A stretch of 64,000 bases of DNA from an uncultured Aquimarina sp. (GTDB lineage Bacteria; Bacteroidota; Bacteroidia; Flavobacteriales; Flavobacteriaceae): contig CANLOW010000001.1 in the NCBI GenBank assembly GCA_947493035.1, positions 496,001 through 560,000 of the forward strand, read 5' to 3'. Below, piece by piece: positions 1 to 8,619 of this stretch (positions within the stretch are counted from its first letter, which is position 1; each line of letters starts with the position of its first letter). The notes under the pieces are model-generated. The model saw only the letters and a list, made by a program, of their open reading frames with translations. It searched no databases and was not told where the DNA came from. The position numbers were made by a program, and so were the translations under genes.

Positions 1-7
1 ATAAACT

Positions 8-529
8 ATGAATTTTTTAAAACACTTAATACTACTAATGTTAGCCATACTAACATTAAATGCATGTGATAGTTTAGGCGAAGACTCTGACGGTGATCCT
101 TCACATATCAATGTAGCACTTGATGAAAGCTTTCTAATAAACGAGAAATGGGATTTAGGACTCATTGGGGCTAACAACCGAGTAGATTCGAGTATACGTG
201 ATGAGATCAAAAGTAAATACAGAGATTGTGACAAAGATGACTTTTATGTTTTTATGGAAGATAATAGCACTGTGATATTAAATAGAGGAGAAGATTTTTG
301 TGAAAAAAGTGATGAAGAGACATTGAAGTACGAATTAAACAAAAATCTTAAAACACTTGACATTGGAGTTCTTTTTGGTGATTTTGAAAATATATCAAAG
401 CTTAAAGAAGTTAAATTTCAAGTTTCAGTTAAAAACCCTGACGAAAAAAGTATTGTTGGCTTATTTGATTATGAAATAGATGGAGATAAAATAGAAATCA
501 TATACATTCTTAGAAATATACCCATTTAA
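8..529 (+). CDS. small lipoprotein of unknown function
   Basis: This 173-residue protein starts with a lipoprotein signal peptide: a hydrophobic stretch ends in a lipobox (LTLNAC, Cys20), so the mature protein is probably lipid-anchored. The rest is acidic and soluble and has no family motif I recognise. The last 40 residues (a VKFQVSV strand, then FDYE, then IYILRNI) recur in the coding fragment immediately downstream, so it belonged to a tandem pair. It reads away from the LacI gene and towards a strong terminator hairpin at 709-744. The start lies eight bases from the window edge; the signal peptide supports it, but upstream context is missing. Confidence 0.75.
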   Translation: MNFLKHLILLMLAILTLNACDSLGEDSDGDPSHINVALDESFLINEKWDLGLIGANNRVDSSIRDEIKSKYRDCDKDDFYVFMEDNSTVILNRGEDFCEKSDEETLKYELNKNLKTLDIGVLFGDFENISKLKEVKFQVSVKNPDEKSIVGLFDYEIDGDKIEIIYILRNIPI

Positions 530-540
530 ATATTAATATC

Positions 541-693
541 TTATTAGGGTTATTTCTGTTATGGACTCAAAGAAAACTTCAATTTAATGTTTTTATAAAT
601 GAGCCAACCGATAAAGCAATTATAGATTATTTTGATTATGAAAAAGAAGGAATCATAGAAGAGGTGCTCTATATTCTTAAAAATATTCGTTAA
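541..693 (+). pseudogene. 3' fragment of a paralogue of the upstream lipoprotein
   Basis: Frame 541-693 encodes about 50 residues ending at a TAA, with no ATG, GTG or TTG in a position that would give a sensible protein. Its C-terminal 39 residues align with the end of the lipoprotein just upstream: FNVFINEPTDKAIIDYFDYE here against FQVSVKNPDEKSIVGLFDYE there, and both finish in YIL(K/R)NI. The signal peptide and N-terminal two-thirds are absent. I read it as the remnant of a tandem duplication that lost its 5' part; a translated C-terminal extension is less likely because the frames differ. Confidence 0.65.
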
Positions 694-708
694 TAAATTT
701 TTAAAAAG

Positions 709-744
709 ATCTACGAAAAGTTAGTAAACTAACTTTTCGTAGAT
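709..744. terminator. bidirectional hairpin terminator
   Basis: Perfect 17-bp inverted repeat (709-725 and 728-744) with a two-base loop. A-rich sequence lies on the left and T-rich on the right. It sits between the plus-strand lipoprotein fragment and the stop codon of the minus-strand LacI gene, so it can end transcripts from both sides. Confidence 0.85.
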
Positions 745-753
745 TATTATCAT

Positions 754-1764
754 TCAATTTTTTAGTCCTTTAGTAGACCCTCTTAAAATTAAAGAAGAGG
801 GTAACATAATTTTCTCATTTAAATGGGTTTCGTAGTTTTTAATACGATCCAGTAATAATTGGCAAGCTTTACGCCCCATTTCAATACTAGATTGATCAAT
901 AGTTGAAAGTGTAGGTTCTGTGTATTCAGAAATAGGTTCGTTACTAAACCCAATAATAGAAATGTCATTGGGTATGCTTTTGCCAATACTTTTTAAATAT
1001 TTCATCGCACCAATCGCTGCATGATCATTGGAAGAAAAAACGGCATCTATCTTATCCGCAATCGGTTGTATTTTTTGAAAACCATCGTTTTCTAATAAAG
1101 GAGAAGTAATTATATGTTGATTTAAAACATCAATATTAGCTTCCTGTAATGCTCTTTTGTATCCATTTAAACGATCTGTGTATATTTTAATATTTTGCTT
1201 TCCTGCAAGATGGGCAATTTTTGTACAACCAGAATCTATAAGGTGTTTTGTAGCATTATATGCTGATTCTTCATCATTAATACTTACAGCAGTATTTTCA
1301 TCTCCACATAGGTAGCGATCAAAGAAGACTAAAGGCATTTTATTTCTCCCTAATACAGAAAAATGTCTTCCATTTTTGGTTTCCATACTAATAGATGCTA
1401 AAATGCCATCAACTTGATAGGCAACCAGATTATCTAATGATTTTTTTTCACGCTCCAATTCTTCTAAGGATTGAGCAATAAATACATGATAACCGTTTTC
1501 AGAGGCTACTTCTTCGACACCTGAAATTACGTTAGAGAAAAAATTTCCTGATATTTTAGGAACCACAACACCTATGATCATAGATTGTTGTTTTCTTAAG
1601 TTTGCAGCTAATATATTTCTTCGATATCCAAGTTCTTCTGCTTTTTGGATAACTTTTTCTTTTGTCTTTGCGGTAACACGATCGCTGTCATTTAAGGCTC
1701 TAGAAACAGTTGAGCTGTCTATTTTTAGTGATTTAGCAATATCGTGTATTGTAATTTTTTGCAT
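754..1764 (-). CDS. LacI-family transcriptional regulator
   Basis: A 336-residue protein of normal LacI/GalR length. Residues about 4-25 (ITIHDIAKSLKIDSSTVSRA) are the classic LacI helix-turn-helix, followed by the hinge region with RALN and LGYRRN. Residues about 60-330 form the periplasmic-binding-protein-like effector domain (IIGVVVPKISGNFFSNVISG; DGILASIS). It is divergent from the GH86 gene with 237 bp between the starts, so it is the likely local regulator of the galactan locus, with an oligosaccharide or sugar as effector. Regulators of Bacteroidota polysaccharide loci are more often hybrid two-component, AraC or SusR-like; a LacI protein also occurs in some agar loci. The effector is inferred, not visible. 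Confidence 0.93.
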   Translation of the reverse strand: MQKITIHDIAKSLKIDSSTVSRALNDSDRVTAKTKEKVIQKAEELGYRRNILAANLRKQQSMIIGVVVPKISGNFFSNVISGVEEVASENGYHVFIAQSLEELEREKKSLDNLVAYQVDGILASISMETKNGRHFSVLGRNKMPLVFFDRYLCGDENTAVSINDEESAYNATKHLIDSGCTKIAHLAGKQNIKIYTDRLNGYKRALQEANIDVLNQHIITSPLLENDGFQKIQPIADKIDAVFSSNDHAAIGAMKYLKSIGKSIPNDISIIGFSNEPISEYTEPTLSTIDQSSIEMGRKACQLLLDRIKNYETHLNEKIMLPSSLILRGSTKGLKN

Positions 1765-1966
1765 ATCCGGTTAGTTGTCAATGACAGTTTTTGAAAAGTA
1801 CTCTATTTTGTTAATTAAAAGCAAATATTTTTATCAATTTGATTAAACATGAGGCATTTAACCCCTAAAACATTTTAGTTGAATTGCATAACGAAGCAAA
1901 GTTAAATCAAGTATATTTATTTAATACTTTTTAAAGAAGCAAACTTTAATTTTTTGATAATATAGG

Positions 1967-1981
1967 AAGTATTAAATACTT
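1967..1981. promoter_or_regulatory. candidate operator palindrome upstream of GH86
   Basis: AAGTATTAAATACTT is a perfect 7-bp inverted repeat around a single A, 20 bp before the GH86 start codon. Looser half-sites of the same type (AAGTAT at 1909-1914, ATACTT at 1924-1929) lie about 50 bp upstream. The position between lacI and GH86 suits autoregulation and control of the hydrolase genes. It lacks the central CG typical of many LacI operators, so assignment to this regulator is only an inference. Confidence 0.4.
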
Positions 1982-2001
1982 ATACATTCAAAAACAGCAT
2001 T

Positions 2002-3918
2002 ATGAAGTTACATCTATTTTTATCGATTATTCTTTTCTGTAGTTATGCAATAGGCCATACACAAGTAGAAATAATTGTGGATTTAAATAGTATTCACAAA
2101 GTAGGAGATATAGACATTTTTGAAAGAGAAAAATGGATTACCACACATGCAGTAACAGATGGACATGATTGGAAAGGAGATCGAGACAAATTAAAATATT
2201 TGACACAAGATCTTGATGTTTACTTTGGAAGAAGTACTGGCTTATTACAATATTATTCAACTTTAATTGAAGAAGACCCTAATAAAAAAGGGTATGCAGA
2301 TCTTGAAAGTATAAAAGAAGTAGCAGACCTGTATAAAAGAAATTATGCACAAAAAACAGAGATTCACTATTTAGAAAAGGGAAATATCATTAGAGCAGCG
2401 CAGCAACAACCTTATTTCCCGAATGGAGAAAATCCCATGAAAAATGGAAACTGGTTTTTTTCTACAGAGGATACAGAAAGTAGGCCTTTAGGTACAGCAG
2501 CAGCTGAATATCAAGCACATTTTATAAATCATTTCTATGGAGATGGAGGGAAGTCTGGAGCCAAAAGGCCTACGTATTACGAGGTGATGAATGAGCCTTT
2601 ATGGCCCTATATAGATATGGAAATGCATGGCCCTGCATCTATAAAAGATTTATTTAAGTATCACAAAACGGTAGCAGATGTTTTGCATAGAAAAGTAAAA
2701 GGCTTGCAAGTCGGTGGGTTTTGTACAGCCTTTCCCGATCTTGATAAAAACGGATTTAATCAGTGGGAAGAACGCTGGAAACTTTTTATTGATGAGATTG
2801 GTCCTTCCATGGATTTCTATACGATTCATTTATATGACTTTCCTATTTATGGCAAAAAAGAATTGTATCGTAAAGGAGGAAGAAATGAGGCTACGATGGA
2901 CATGATTGAGCATTATAATTATTTGAAGTATGGAGAAATAAAGCCATGGATTATTAGTGAATATGGTGCTCAAACGCACAACTTGAATCGTTCAGGGTGG
3001 AGCTCACTTCGTGATTGGTATAATGTAGAAGCTTTTAATGCGATGTTGATGCAATTTTTAGATCGCCCAAATACTATTTTAAGAGCAATTCCATTTGGAA
3101 TACCAAAAGCAGAATGGGGGTTCAATAAAAATGAAAATGTGCCTTATGCTTCGAGGTTACTTCGTAAAAAAAGCGAGCCAAAAAAATATAAAGGAGATTG
3201 GATTTGGACAGATTTTATATCGTTTTATAAGCAATGGAGCGAAGTGAAGGGAAAACGCTTATTTGCGACTTCGTCTGATGTTGATGTACAAGTGCAATCA
3301 TATTTCGAAAAGAATGAATTGTTTTTGATTTTAAACAATATTGATGAAGAAGAGCAACATGTACATCTTCAACTACAAGGAGATTATCAAATTGTAAATC
3401 AGTCTTTTAAGAGATTGTATTTGAAAAATGAAAAAACGGCTTATGATCAAAAAGAGTCCAAAAAGATCGTTGACGAAGTGGTTTTACAAAAGGGAGAAAC
3501 GATTGTTTTGAAATATGTTTTTAATGAAATAATACAACCTAAAATACTTACTAAAGAATATAAACAGTATGCTAAAGAATTTAAGTTACCTATAAAAAAT
3601 GAAGCTCTTTTATTACATTTTGATACTCCTAATAATATTCAAAATATTAAGAAAACAGCAAAACTTCGTTTAGGAATCGGAAGAGATAAAAGTGTATCGT
3701 CTTTTCCAGTCAAAATATTATTAAATGGACAGTTTTTAGATCTTATCAAAGATTACAGAGGAGATATGCAAAAAGATCGAGACTATTTTTTTAGTTTGCT
3801 TGAAATTCCATTTGATAGTGATTTGTTAAAAGCGGGAGAGAATACAATTGAAGTCTTTTTCGATAAAGAAGGAGGTTTTATAACAAGTACAGCGCTCATT
3901 TATTACACAGAGAATTAA
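2002..3918 (+). CDS. GH86 family beta-agarase / beta-porphyranase
   Basis: A secreted endo-hydrolase of 638 residues. A signal peptide (about residues 1-20) precedes a (beta/alpha)8 catalytic domain. The likely acid/base is Glu198 in VMNEPLWPY and the likely nucleophile is Glu320 in IISEYGAQ, the usual clan GH-A pair at the ends of strands 4 and 7. Residues about 430-638 form beta-sandwich modules as in known GH86 enzymes. GH86 enzymes cut beta-1,4 links in agarose or porphyran; the sequence alone does not settle which, although the adjacent sulfatase favours a sulfated substrate such as porphyran. No T9SS sorting domain is seen at the C-terminus. It leads a plus-strand gene run, with the sulfatase eight bases downstream. 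Confidence 0.85.
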   Translation: MKLHLFLSIILFCSYAIGHTQVEIIVDLNSIHKVGDIDIFEREKWITTHAVTDGHDWKGDRDKLKYLTQDLDVYFGRSTGLLQYYSTLIEEDPNKKGYADLESIKEVADLYKRNYAQKTEIHYLEKGNIIRAAQQQPYFPNGENPMKNGNWFFSTEDTESRPLGTAAAEYQAHFINHFYGDGGKSGAKRPTYYEVMNEPLWPYIDMEMHGPASIKDLFKYHKTVADVLHRKVKGLQVGGFCTAFPDLDKNGFNQWEERWKLFIDEIGPSMDFYTIHLYDFPIYGKKELYRKGGRNEATMDMIEHYNYLKYGEIKPWIISEYGAQTHNLNRSGWSSLRDWYNVEAFNAMLMQFLDRPNTILRAIPFGIPKAEWGFNKNENVPYASRLLRKKSEPKKYKGDWIWTDFISFYKQWSEVKGKRLFATSSDVDVQVQSYFEKNELFLILNNIDEEEQHVHLQLQGDYQIVNQSFKRLYLKNEKTAYDQKESKKIVDEVVLQKGETIVLKYVFNEIIQPKILTKEYKQYAKEFKLPIKNEALLLHFDTPNNIQNIKKTAKLRLGIGRDKSVSSFPVKILLNGQFLDLIKDYRGDMQKDRDYFFSLLEIPFDSDLLKAGENTIEVFFDKEGGFITSTALIYYTEN

Positions 3919-3926
3919 TTTACCCT

Positions 3927-5495
3927 ATGAAAAAATTATTGCAACTAACTACCCTGATACTTTTTCTTATAAGTTGTCAATCAAAGAAACAAACAAAAGA
4001 AGTTTCAACTCCTCAAACAGATACTTCTGTAACCAAGCCTAATATTATAGTCATTTATATGGACGATTTGGGTTATGGAGATGTTGGCTTTAATGGTTCG
4101 AAAACCACACAGACTCCTAATATTGACAAGCTAGCTAATGACGGTATGGTGTTTACAAATGGATATGCAAGTTCTGCAACTTGTACTCCAAGTCGATATG
4201 CTTTATTGACAGGTAAATACCCTTGGAAAGAAAAGGATGCCAAAATCCTTCCTGGTACGGCTTCGTTAATTATAGGAACCGAGCAAAAAACATTGCCAAA
4301 AATATTGAAGCAGCAAGGCTATCACACAGGAATTGTGGGGAAATGGCATTTAGGATTAGGTGCAGGAAACGTAGATTGGAATCAACATGTAAGTCCAGGG
4401 CCAAACGAAATAGGTTTTGATGAATCTTACATCATGGCAGCAACCCAAGATCGGGTGCCAACAGTTTACATTAAAGATGGAGATGTCGTAGGTTTAGATC
4501 CTAATGATCCTATTGAAGTAAATTACAGCAAAAACTTTGATGGACAGCCTACAGGAAAAGATAATCCAGAGTTGTTAAAGATGAAATGGCATCATGGACA
4601 TAATTCTAGTATTGTAAATGGAATACCACGTATTGGATTTATGAAAGGTGGTGAAAAAGCAAAATGGGTAGATGAAGACATGGCCGATCATTTTTTAGCA
4701 AAGGCGCAAGACTATGTGAAACGTCACAAAGAGCAACCTTTCTTTTTGTATTATGCATTACAACAACCTCATGTACCGCGTACTCCACATGCTAGGTTTG
4801 TAGGAAAATCAGGAATGGGTCCTCGTGGTGATGTAATTGTAGAAGCAGATTGGATTGTAGGAGAATTTATAAAAACACTAGAAAAAGAAGGTGTTTTGGA
4901 GAATACACTAATCGTTTTCAGTAGTGATAATGGCCCAGTATTGAATGATGGATATTATGATGATGCTGTTGAAAAATTAGGGAATCACGATCCGAAAGGG
5001 GGTTTTCGAGGAGGAAAGTATAGCCTTTTTGAAGCAGGAGTTAGAGTACCTTTCTTTACGTATTGGAAAGGAAAAATTAAACCCGGAATTAGCGATGCTT
5101 TAGTATGTCAATTAGACTTAGGGACTTCCTTATCAACCATTATTGGTAACCCGACAAAGATTGCAGATGGAGAAGATCTTTCTAATGCATTTTTGGGTAA
5201 ATCAAATAAAGGAAGAGATCATTTGGTGATTGAAGCCAATACAAGAACAGCAATTCGAAAGGGAGATTGGCTATACATTCCTCCATACCCAGGGATGGTT
5301 AAAAAATATGATGATGTCAATATAGAAGTGGGTAGTGATGCTATAGCACAATTATATAATTTAAAAGAAGATAAAGCGGAACAACATAATCTAGCAACAT
5401 CGAACCCTGATAAATTAGCCGAGATACAAGCTGCTTTTATTTCTGAAAGAGGAGAAACCTATTTTGAGGGCATAGAGCCATTAGTGTTGCATTAA
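3927..5495 (+). CDS. S1-type formylglycine sulfatase, lipoprotein
   Basis: A 522-residue sulfatase with a lipobox (LISC, Cys17), so probably surface- or periplasm-anchored. The signature C-x-P-S-R is present as CTPSR with Cys86, the residue converted to formylglycine, followed by LLTGKYPW. Metal-site motifs are visible: MDDLGYGD near the N-terminus and SSDNGP near residue 330, plus RGGKYSLFEAG. It removes sulfate esters from polysaccharide. Next to GH86 and GH2 genes the likely substrate is sulfated galactan (for example L-galactose-6-sulfate of porphyran), but the subfamily cannot be fixed by eye. Activity requires a formylglycine-generating or anaerobic maturase, not in this window. It is translationally close to GH86 (8-nt gap). 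Confidence 0.9.
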   Translation: MKKLLQLTTLILFLISCQSKKQTKEVSTPQTDTSVTKPNIIVIYMDDLGYGDVGFNGSKTTQTPNIDKLANDGMVFTNGYASSATCTPSRYALLTGKYPWKEKDAKILPGTASLIIGTEQKTLPKILKQQGYHTGIVGKWHLGLGAGNVDWNQHVSPGPNEIGFDESYIMAATQDRVPTVYIKDGDVVGLDPNDPIEVNYSKNFDGQPTGKDNPELLKMKWHHGHNSSIVNGIPRIGFMKGGEKAKWVDEDMADHFLAKAQDYVKRHKEQPFFLYYALQQPHVPRTPHARFVGKSGMGPRGDVIVEADWIVGEFIKTLEKEGVLENTLIVFSSDNGPVLNDGYYDDAVEKLGNHDPKGGFRGGKYSLFEAGVRVPFFTYWKGKIKPGISDALVCQLDLGTSLSTIIGNPTKIADGEDLSNAFLGKSNKGRDHLVIEANTRTAIRKGDWLYIPPYPGMVKKYDDVNIEVGSDAIAQLYNLKEDKAEQHNLATSNPDKLAEIQAAFISERGETYFEGIEPLVLH

Positions 5496-5548
5496 ATTAA
5501 TCTTAGATTAAGTTTTAACTGTTCTCAAATCAAAAAAAGAGAAGAGTA

Positions 5549-8500
5549 ATGTTCAAAATCATACATATGTATAAATTATTGATTACTCCATTGTTCCTAT
5601 TTATTATAGTAATAAATGGACACTCTCAAAAGCTTAATTTTAATTTAGATTGGAAGTTTATTAAAGAAAATCCATCAAATGCTCAGGAAATAAATTTTGA
5701 TGATCAGAAATGGACAGATGTGTCCATGCCACATACCTATAATGATGTAGATACTTTCGATGATTTTGCTCCATTAGGAATCAAAGGAGAAATAAATCAA
5801 TGGGGAGGAAAGACTTGGTATAGAAAAACATTTATAGCGCCTCAATCATGGCAAGAAAAAACAATTCTTTTAGAATTTGAAGCCGTACGACAAGTAGCTA
5901 AAGTATATTGTAATGGCGTTTTAGTTGGTGGGTGTGAAAATGGTTTTATCCCTTTTGGTGTAGATCTTTCGGCACTATTAAAATTTGGAGAAGAAAATGT
6001 GATAGCTGTCTCATGCGATAACACATTTGTGAAGGATACAGAGCGCAAGGAAGGAATCAATTTGTGGCATGATTACCTTGGAGGAGCAAAATTGCCTTGG
6101 AATAATCCCCATTGGCATCCTGCTCATGGAGGAATATATCGTAATGTTTTTTTGCATGTAAGTAATCAACTTTATTTTACGCAGCCGTTATATAATAATA
6201 TGAAAACGGTAGGGACTTATGTATATACGACAGACGAGTCTAGAGTTAAAGCTACAATAGGTATAGAGGCTGAGGTTAAAAACACGACGAATAAAACACA
6301 AAAATTTCTCTTAAAGTCTTCCATAATCAATGATAAAGGAGAAACTGTTCTTGAAATTGACAGTGAAATTTTAACATTAAAAGAAGGTCAAACAGCCATT
6401 TTTAAAAATGAAGGGGTATTAAAGAATCCAAAATTGTGGGAGCCTAAACACCCTTATTTGTACAAAGTAATAAATCAAATTGTACAAGAAAATGAGGTTG
6501 TAGATGTCAATAAAATACCTTTAGGAGTACGGTGGTTTGATGCCAGTAAAGACATTGGGTTTAGCATTAATGATAGATACATCAAATTAGAAGGTTGGGG
6601 ATTTAAATCTGTCGATGGTTGGCCAAGTCTTGGTGCGGCTAATCCAGATTGGATGCATCATTATACTTTGGAAATGGTTGCAAAAGCCAATGGGAATTTT
6701 GTTCGCTGGGGGCATACTGCTGGCGGTGTAGCAGATCTAAAATCTTCTGATCAATTAGGGCTTATTACAGTGCAACCTGGAGTGGATGGAGAAGGAGATG
6801 TTTTTGGTCATGCTTGGGATGTTCGGATAGCTGCATGGAGGGATATGGTTATTTATTTTAGGAATCATCCATCAATACTTTTTTGGGAAGGAGGAAATCA
6901 AAGTACCACACAGGATCATGCGTCTCAATTAAAAGAGGTAGTGACAAAATTCGATGCAAAAGGAAAAAGGTATTACGGACACCGTAGAGCTAATTTAAAT
7001 GTGAGAGATTTTTGTGAATTTAGCTTAAGTACAGAAGGTAAAGGGTATTTTAGAGATTTGCCTACTGTTGAAGGGGAATATAATCGTGAAGAATCTCCAA
7101 GAAGAGTTTGGGATCGATTGACGCCCCCATATGAAAATTGGCATGCAAGTGGGCAATATGACCTAACAGCTGAAGAGTTTGCAATCAACCAACTTTTTCA
7201 ATATGAAAAAATTGCTCCGCTATTTCATGGAGGAGGAGCAAACTGGATTTTTGTAGATTCTACAAGTGGAGGAAGAGTCAATAGCGAAGTAACAAGGGCT
7301 AGTGGAGAGCTAGATGCAATGCGTTTACCTAAGGAAGCCTATCATGTGATGAATGTTATTTTTTCTGAAGTTCCCGATATGCATATTATTGGTCATTGGA
7401 ATTACGATGAGGGTATAGAAAAGGATATACATGTTGTTTCTAATGCGGATAAAGTTAAACTGTACCTAAATGATAAGCTTTTAGGTGAAAAAAAGAAGAG
7501 TGAAGAAGTTCGTAAAGCAGATGATAAACATTCAAAGAATGAGCATCCTTTATTATTCACTTTTGAAAAAACACTTTGGCAAAAAGGAGTGTTAAAGGCT
7601 GTAGGTTTCAATAAAGGAAAGAAGGTTGTTGAAAAAGAAATTGAAACTGCTGGTGAGCCGTATGCCTTAAAGTTAACTGCTATTGAAGGGCCTTCGGGTT
7701 TATTAGCGGATGGAAGTGATGTTGTTTTGTTTGATGTTGAAGCTGTAGATAAAAAAGGGAATCGTTGCCCGACTTTTGTCGGGAAGTGTAATTTTCAAGT
7801 TGAAGGAGAAGGTATTTGGAGGGGTGGATACAATAGTGGGAAAGAAAACTCGACAAACCATCCTTATCTAGATTTAGAATCTGGAATCAATCGTGTTAGT
7901 GTCAGGGCAACTCGAAAGGCAGGTGATATTGTCCTTAAAGCTACTTCAGAAGGTTTAAAAGCTGCTACAGTAAAAGTTACTTCTACTGCCATAGAGAATT
8001 CGAAAGGTATTTCGGTTGTACTTCCCCAATTGCCATTGCCCCAGCCGTTCATTTCTTTACCATTACCCCAACCGTTATCCTTGTTAGAAGAAAGAAGAAA
8101 AAAAGAAATTGTTGAAAATGAATATACTTCAAAATATATTAGTGATTTAGGCTATAGTGGTCCTTCGATAAAAGCAGCTGTTGTAAAAACGAAATTTGCA
8201 GAGTATCTATATAGTGATTTTGACATATTTTTAAAAAATATTCCGAGAGAGTTTTGGGATAGCGAATTTATACAATTACCCCAAAAAGATTGGAATTATT
8301 CAGCAGTTGATTTATTGCAGTTTAATGTAAATCAGGATTCTAATGTATATATCGCATATGATACAAGGATAGAAGAAAAAGAAGATTGGCTTACTTCTGA
8401 ATATACTTATATAGGGAAGTCTCTAAACATAGACGAAGATCATTGGGCGATTTATAAAAAAGAATTTCCAAAAAATGCATCTGTACTTATTGGTAGTAAT

Positions 8501-8563
8501 ACCGAAAATTTCTACAAAAACTGTAAAATGTTGATTGTTTTTGTTGTTCCAAAAAAGAAGTAA
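5549..8563 (+). CDS. GH2-family glycosidase with variant active site and extra C-terminal module
   Basis: A 1004-residue protein with a signal peptide; Met7 at 5567 gives a cleaner signal peptide and may be the true start. N-terminal sugar-binding and immunoglobulin-like domains (about 25-330) and a TIM barrel (about 335-620) identify GH2. The usual GNE motif after NHPSI..W reads NHPSILFWEGGNQ: Gln451 stands where the acid/base Glu is expected, with Glu447 four residues before. A nucleophile candidate is Glu510 in VEGEYNREE. Ig-like domains follow to about 810, then a Pro/Leu-rich linker (about 828-845) and a 150-residue module ending in VYIAYDTRI, YKKEFP and VLIGSN, resembling C-terminal domains of marine polysaccharide enzymes. 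Probable role: exo-attack on galactan oligosaccharides; activity uncertain. Confidence 0.85.
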   Translation: MFKIIHMYKLLITPLFLFIIVINGHSQKLNFNLDWKFIKENPSNAQEINFDDQKWTDVSMPHTYNDVDTFDDFAPLGIKGEINQWGGKTWYRKTFIAPQSWQEKTILLEFEAVRQVAKVYCNGVLVGGCENGFIPFGVDLSALLKFGEENVIAVSCDNTFVKDTERKEGINLWHDYLGGAKLPWNNPHWHPAHGGIYRNVFLHVSNQLYFTQPLYNNMKTVGTYVYTTDESRVKATIGIEAEVKNTTNKTQKFLLKSSIINDKGETVLEIDSEILTLKEGQTAIFKNEGVLKNPKLWEPKHPYLYKVINQIVQENEVVDVNKIPLGVRWFDASKDIGFSINDRYIKLEGWGFKSVDGWPSLGAANPDWMHHYTLEMVAKANGNFVRWGHTAGGVADLKSSDQLGLITVQPGVDGEGDVFGHAWDVRIAAWRDMVIYFRNHPSILFWEGGNQSTTQDHASQLKEVVTKFDAKGKRYYGHRRANLNVRDFCEFSLSTEGKGYFRDLPTVEGEYNREESPRRVWDRLTPPYENWHASGQYDLTAEEFAINQLFQYEKIAPLFHGGGANWIFVDSTSGGRVNSEVTRASGELDAMRLPKEAYHVMNVIFSEVPDMHIIGHWNYDEGIEKDIHVVSNADKVKLYLNDKLLGEKKKSEEVRKADDKHSKNEHPLLFTFEKTLWQKGVLKAVGFNKGKKVVEKEIETAGEPYALKLTAIEGPSGLLADGSDVVLFDVEAVDKKGNRCPTFVGKCNFQVEGEGIWRGGYNSGKENSTNHPYLDLESGINRVSVRATRKAGDIVLKATSEGLKAATVKVTSTAIENSKGISVVLPQLPLPQPFISLPLPQPLSLLEERRKKEIVENEYTSKYISDLGYSGPSIKAAVVKTKFAEYLYSDFDIFLKNIPREFWDSEFIQLPQKDWNYSAVDLLQFNVNQDSNVYIAYDTRIEEKEDWLTSEYTYIGKSLNIDEDHWAIYKKEFPKNASVLIGSNTENFYKNCKMLIVFVVPKKK
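8029..8080 (+). repeat. direct repeat encoding a Pro-Leu linker in the GH2 gene
   Basis: The unit CCATTGCCCCAGCCGTT recurs as CCATTACCCCAACCGTT about 30 bases later, encoding LPLPQP twice. It marks the junction between the core GH2 domains and the C-terminal module and looks like an internally duplicated flexible linker. Confidence 0.7.
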
Positions 8564-8619
8564 AAATGTATGTGGTGGTATACCTCTTTGTTGTATTTCA
8601 TTTATGAAACAAAAAATAG

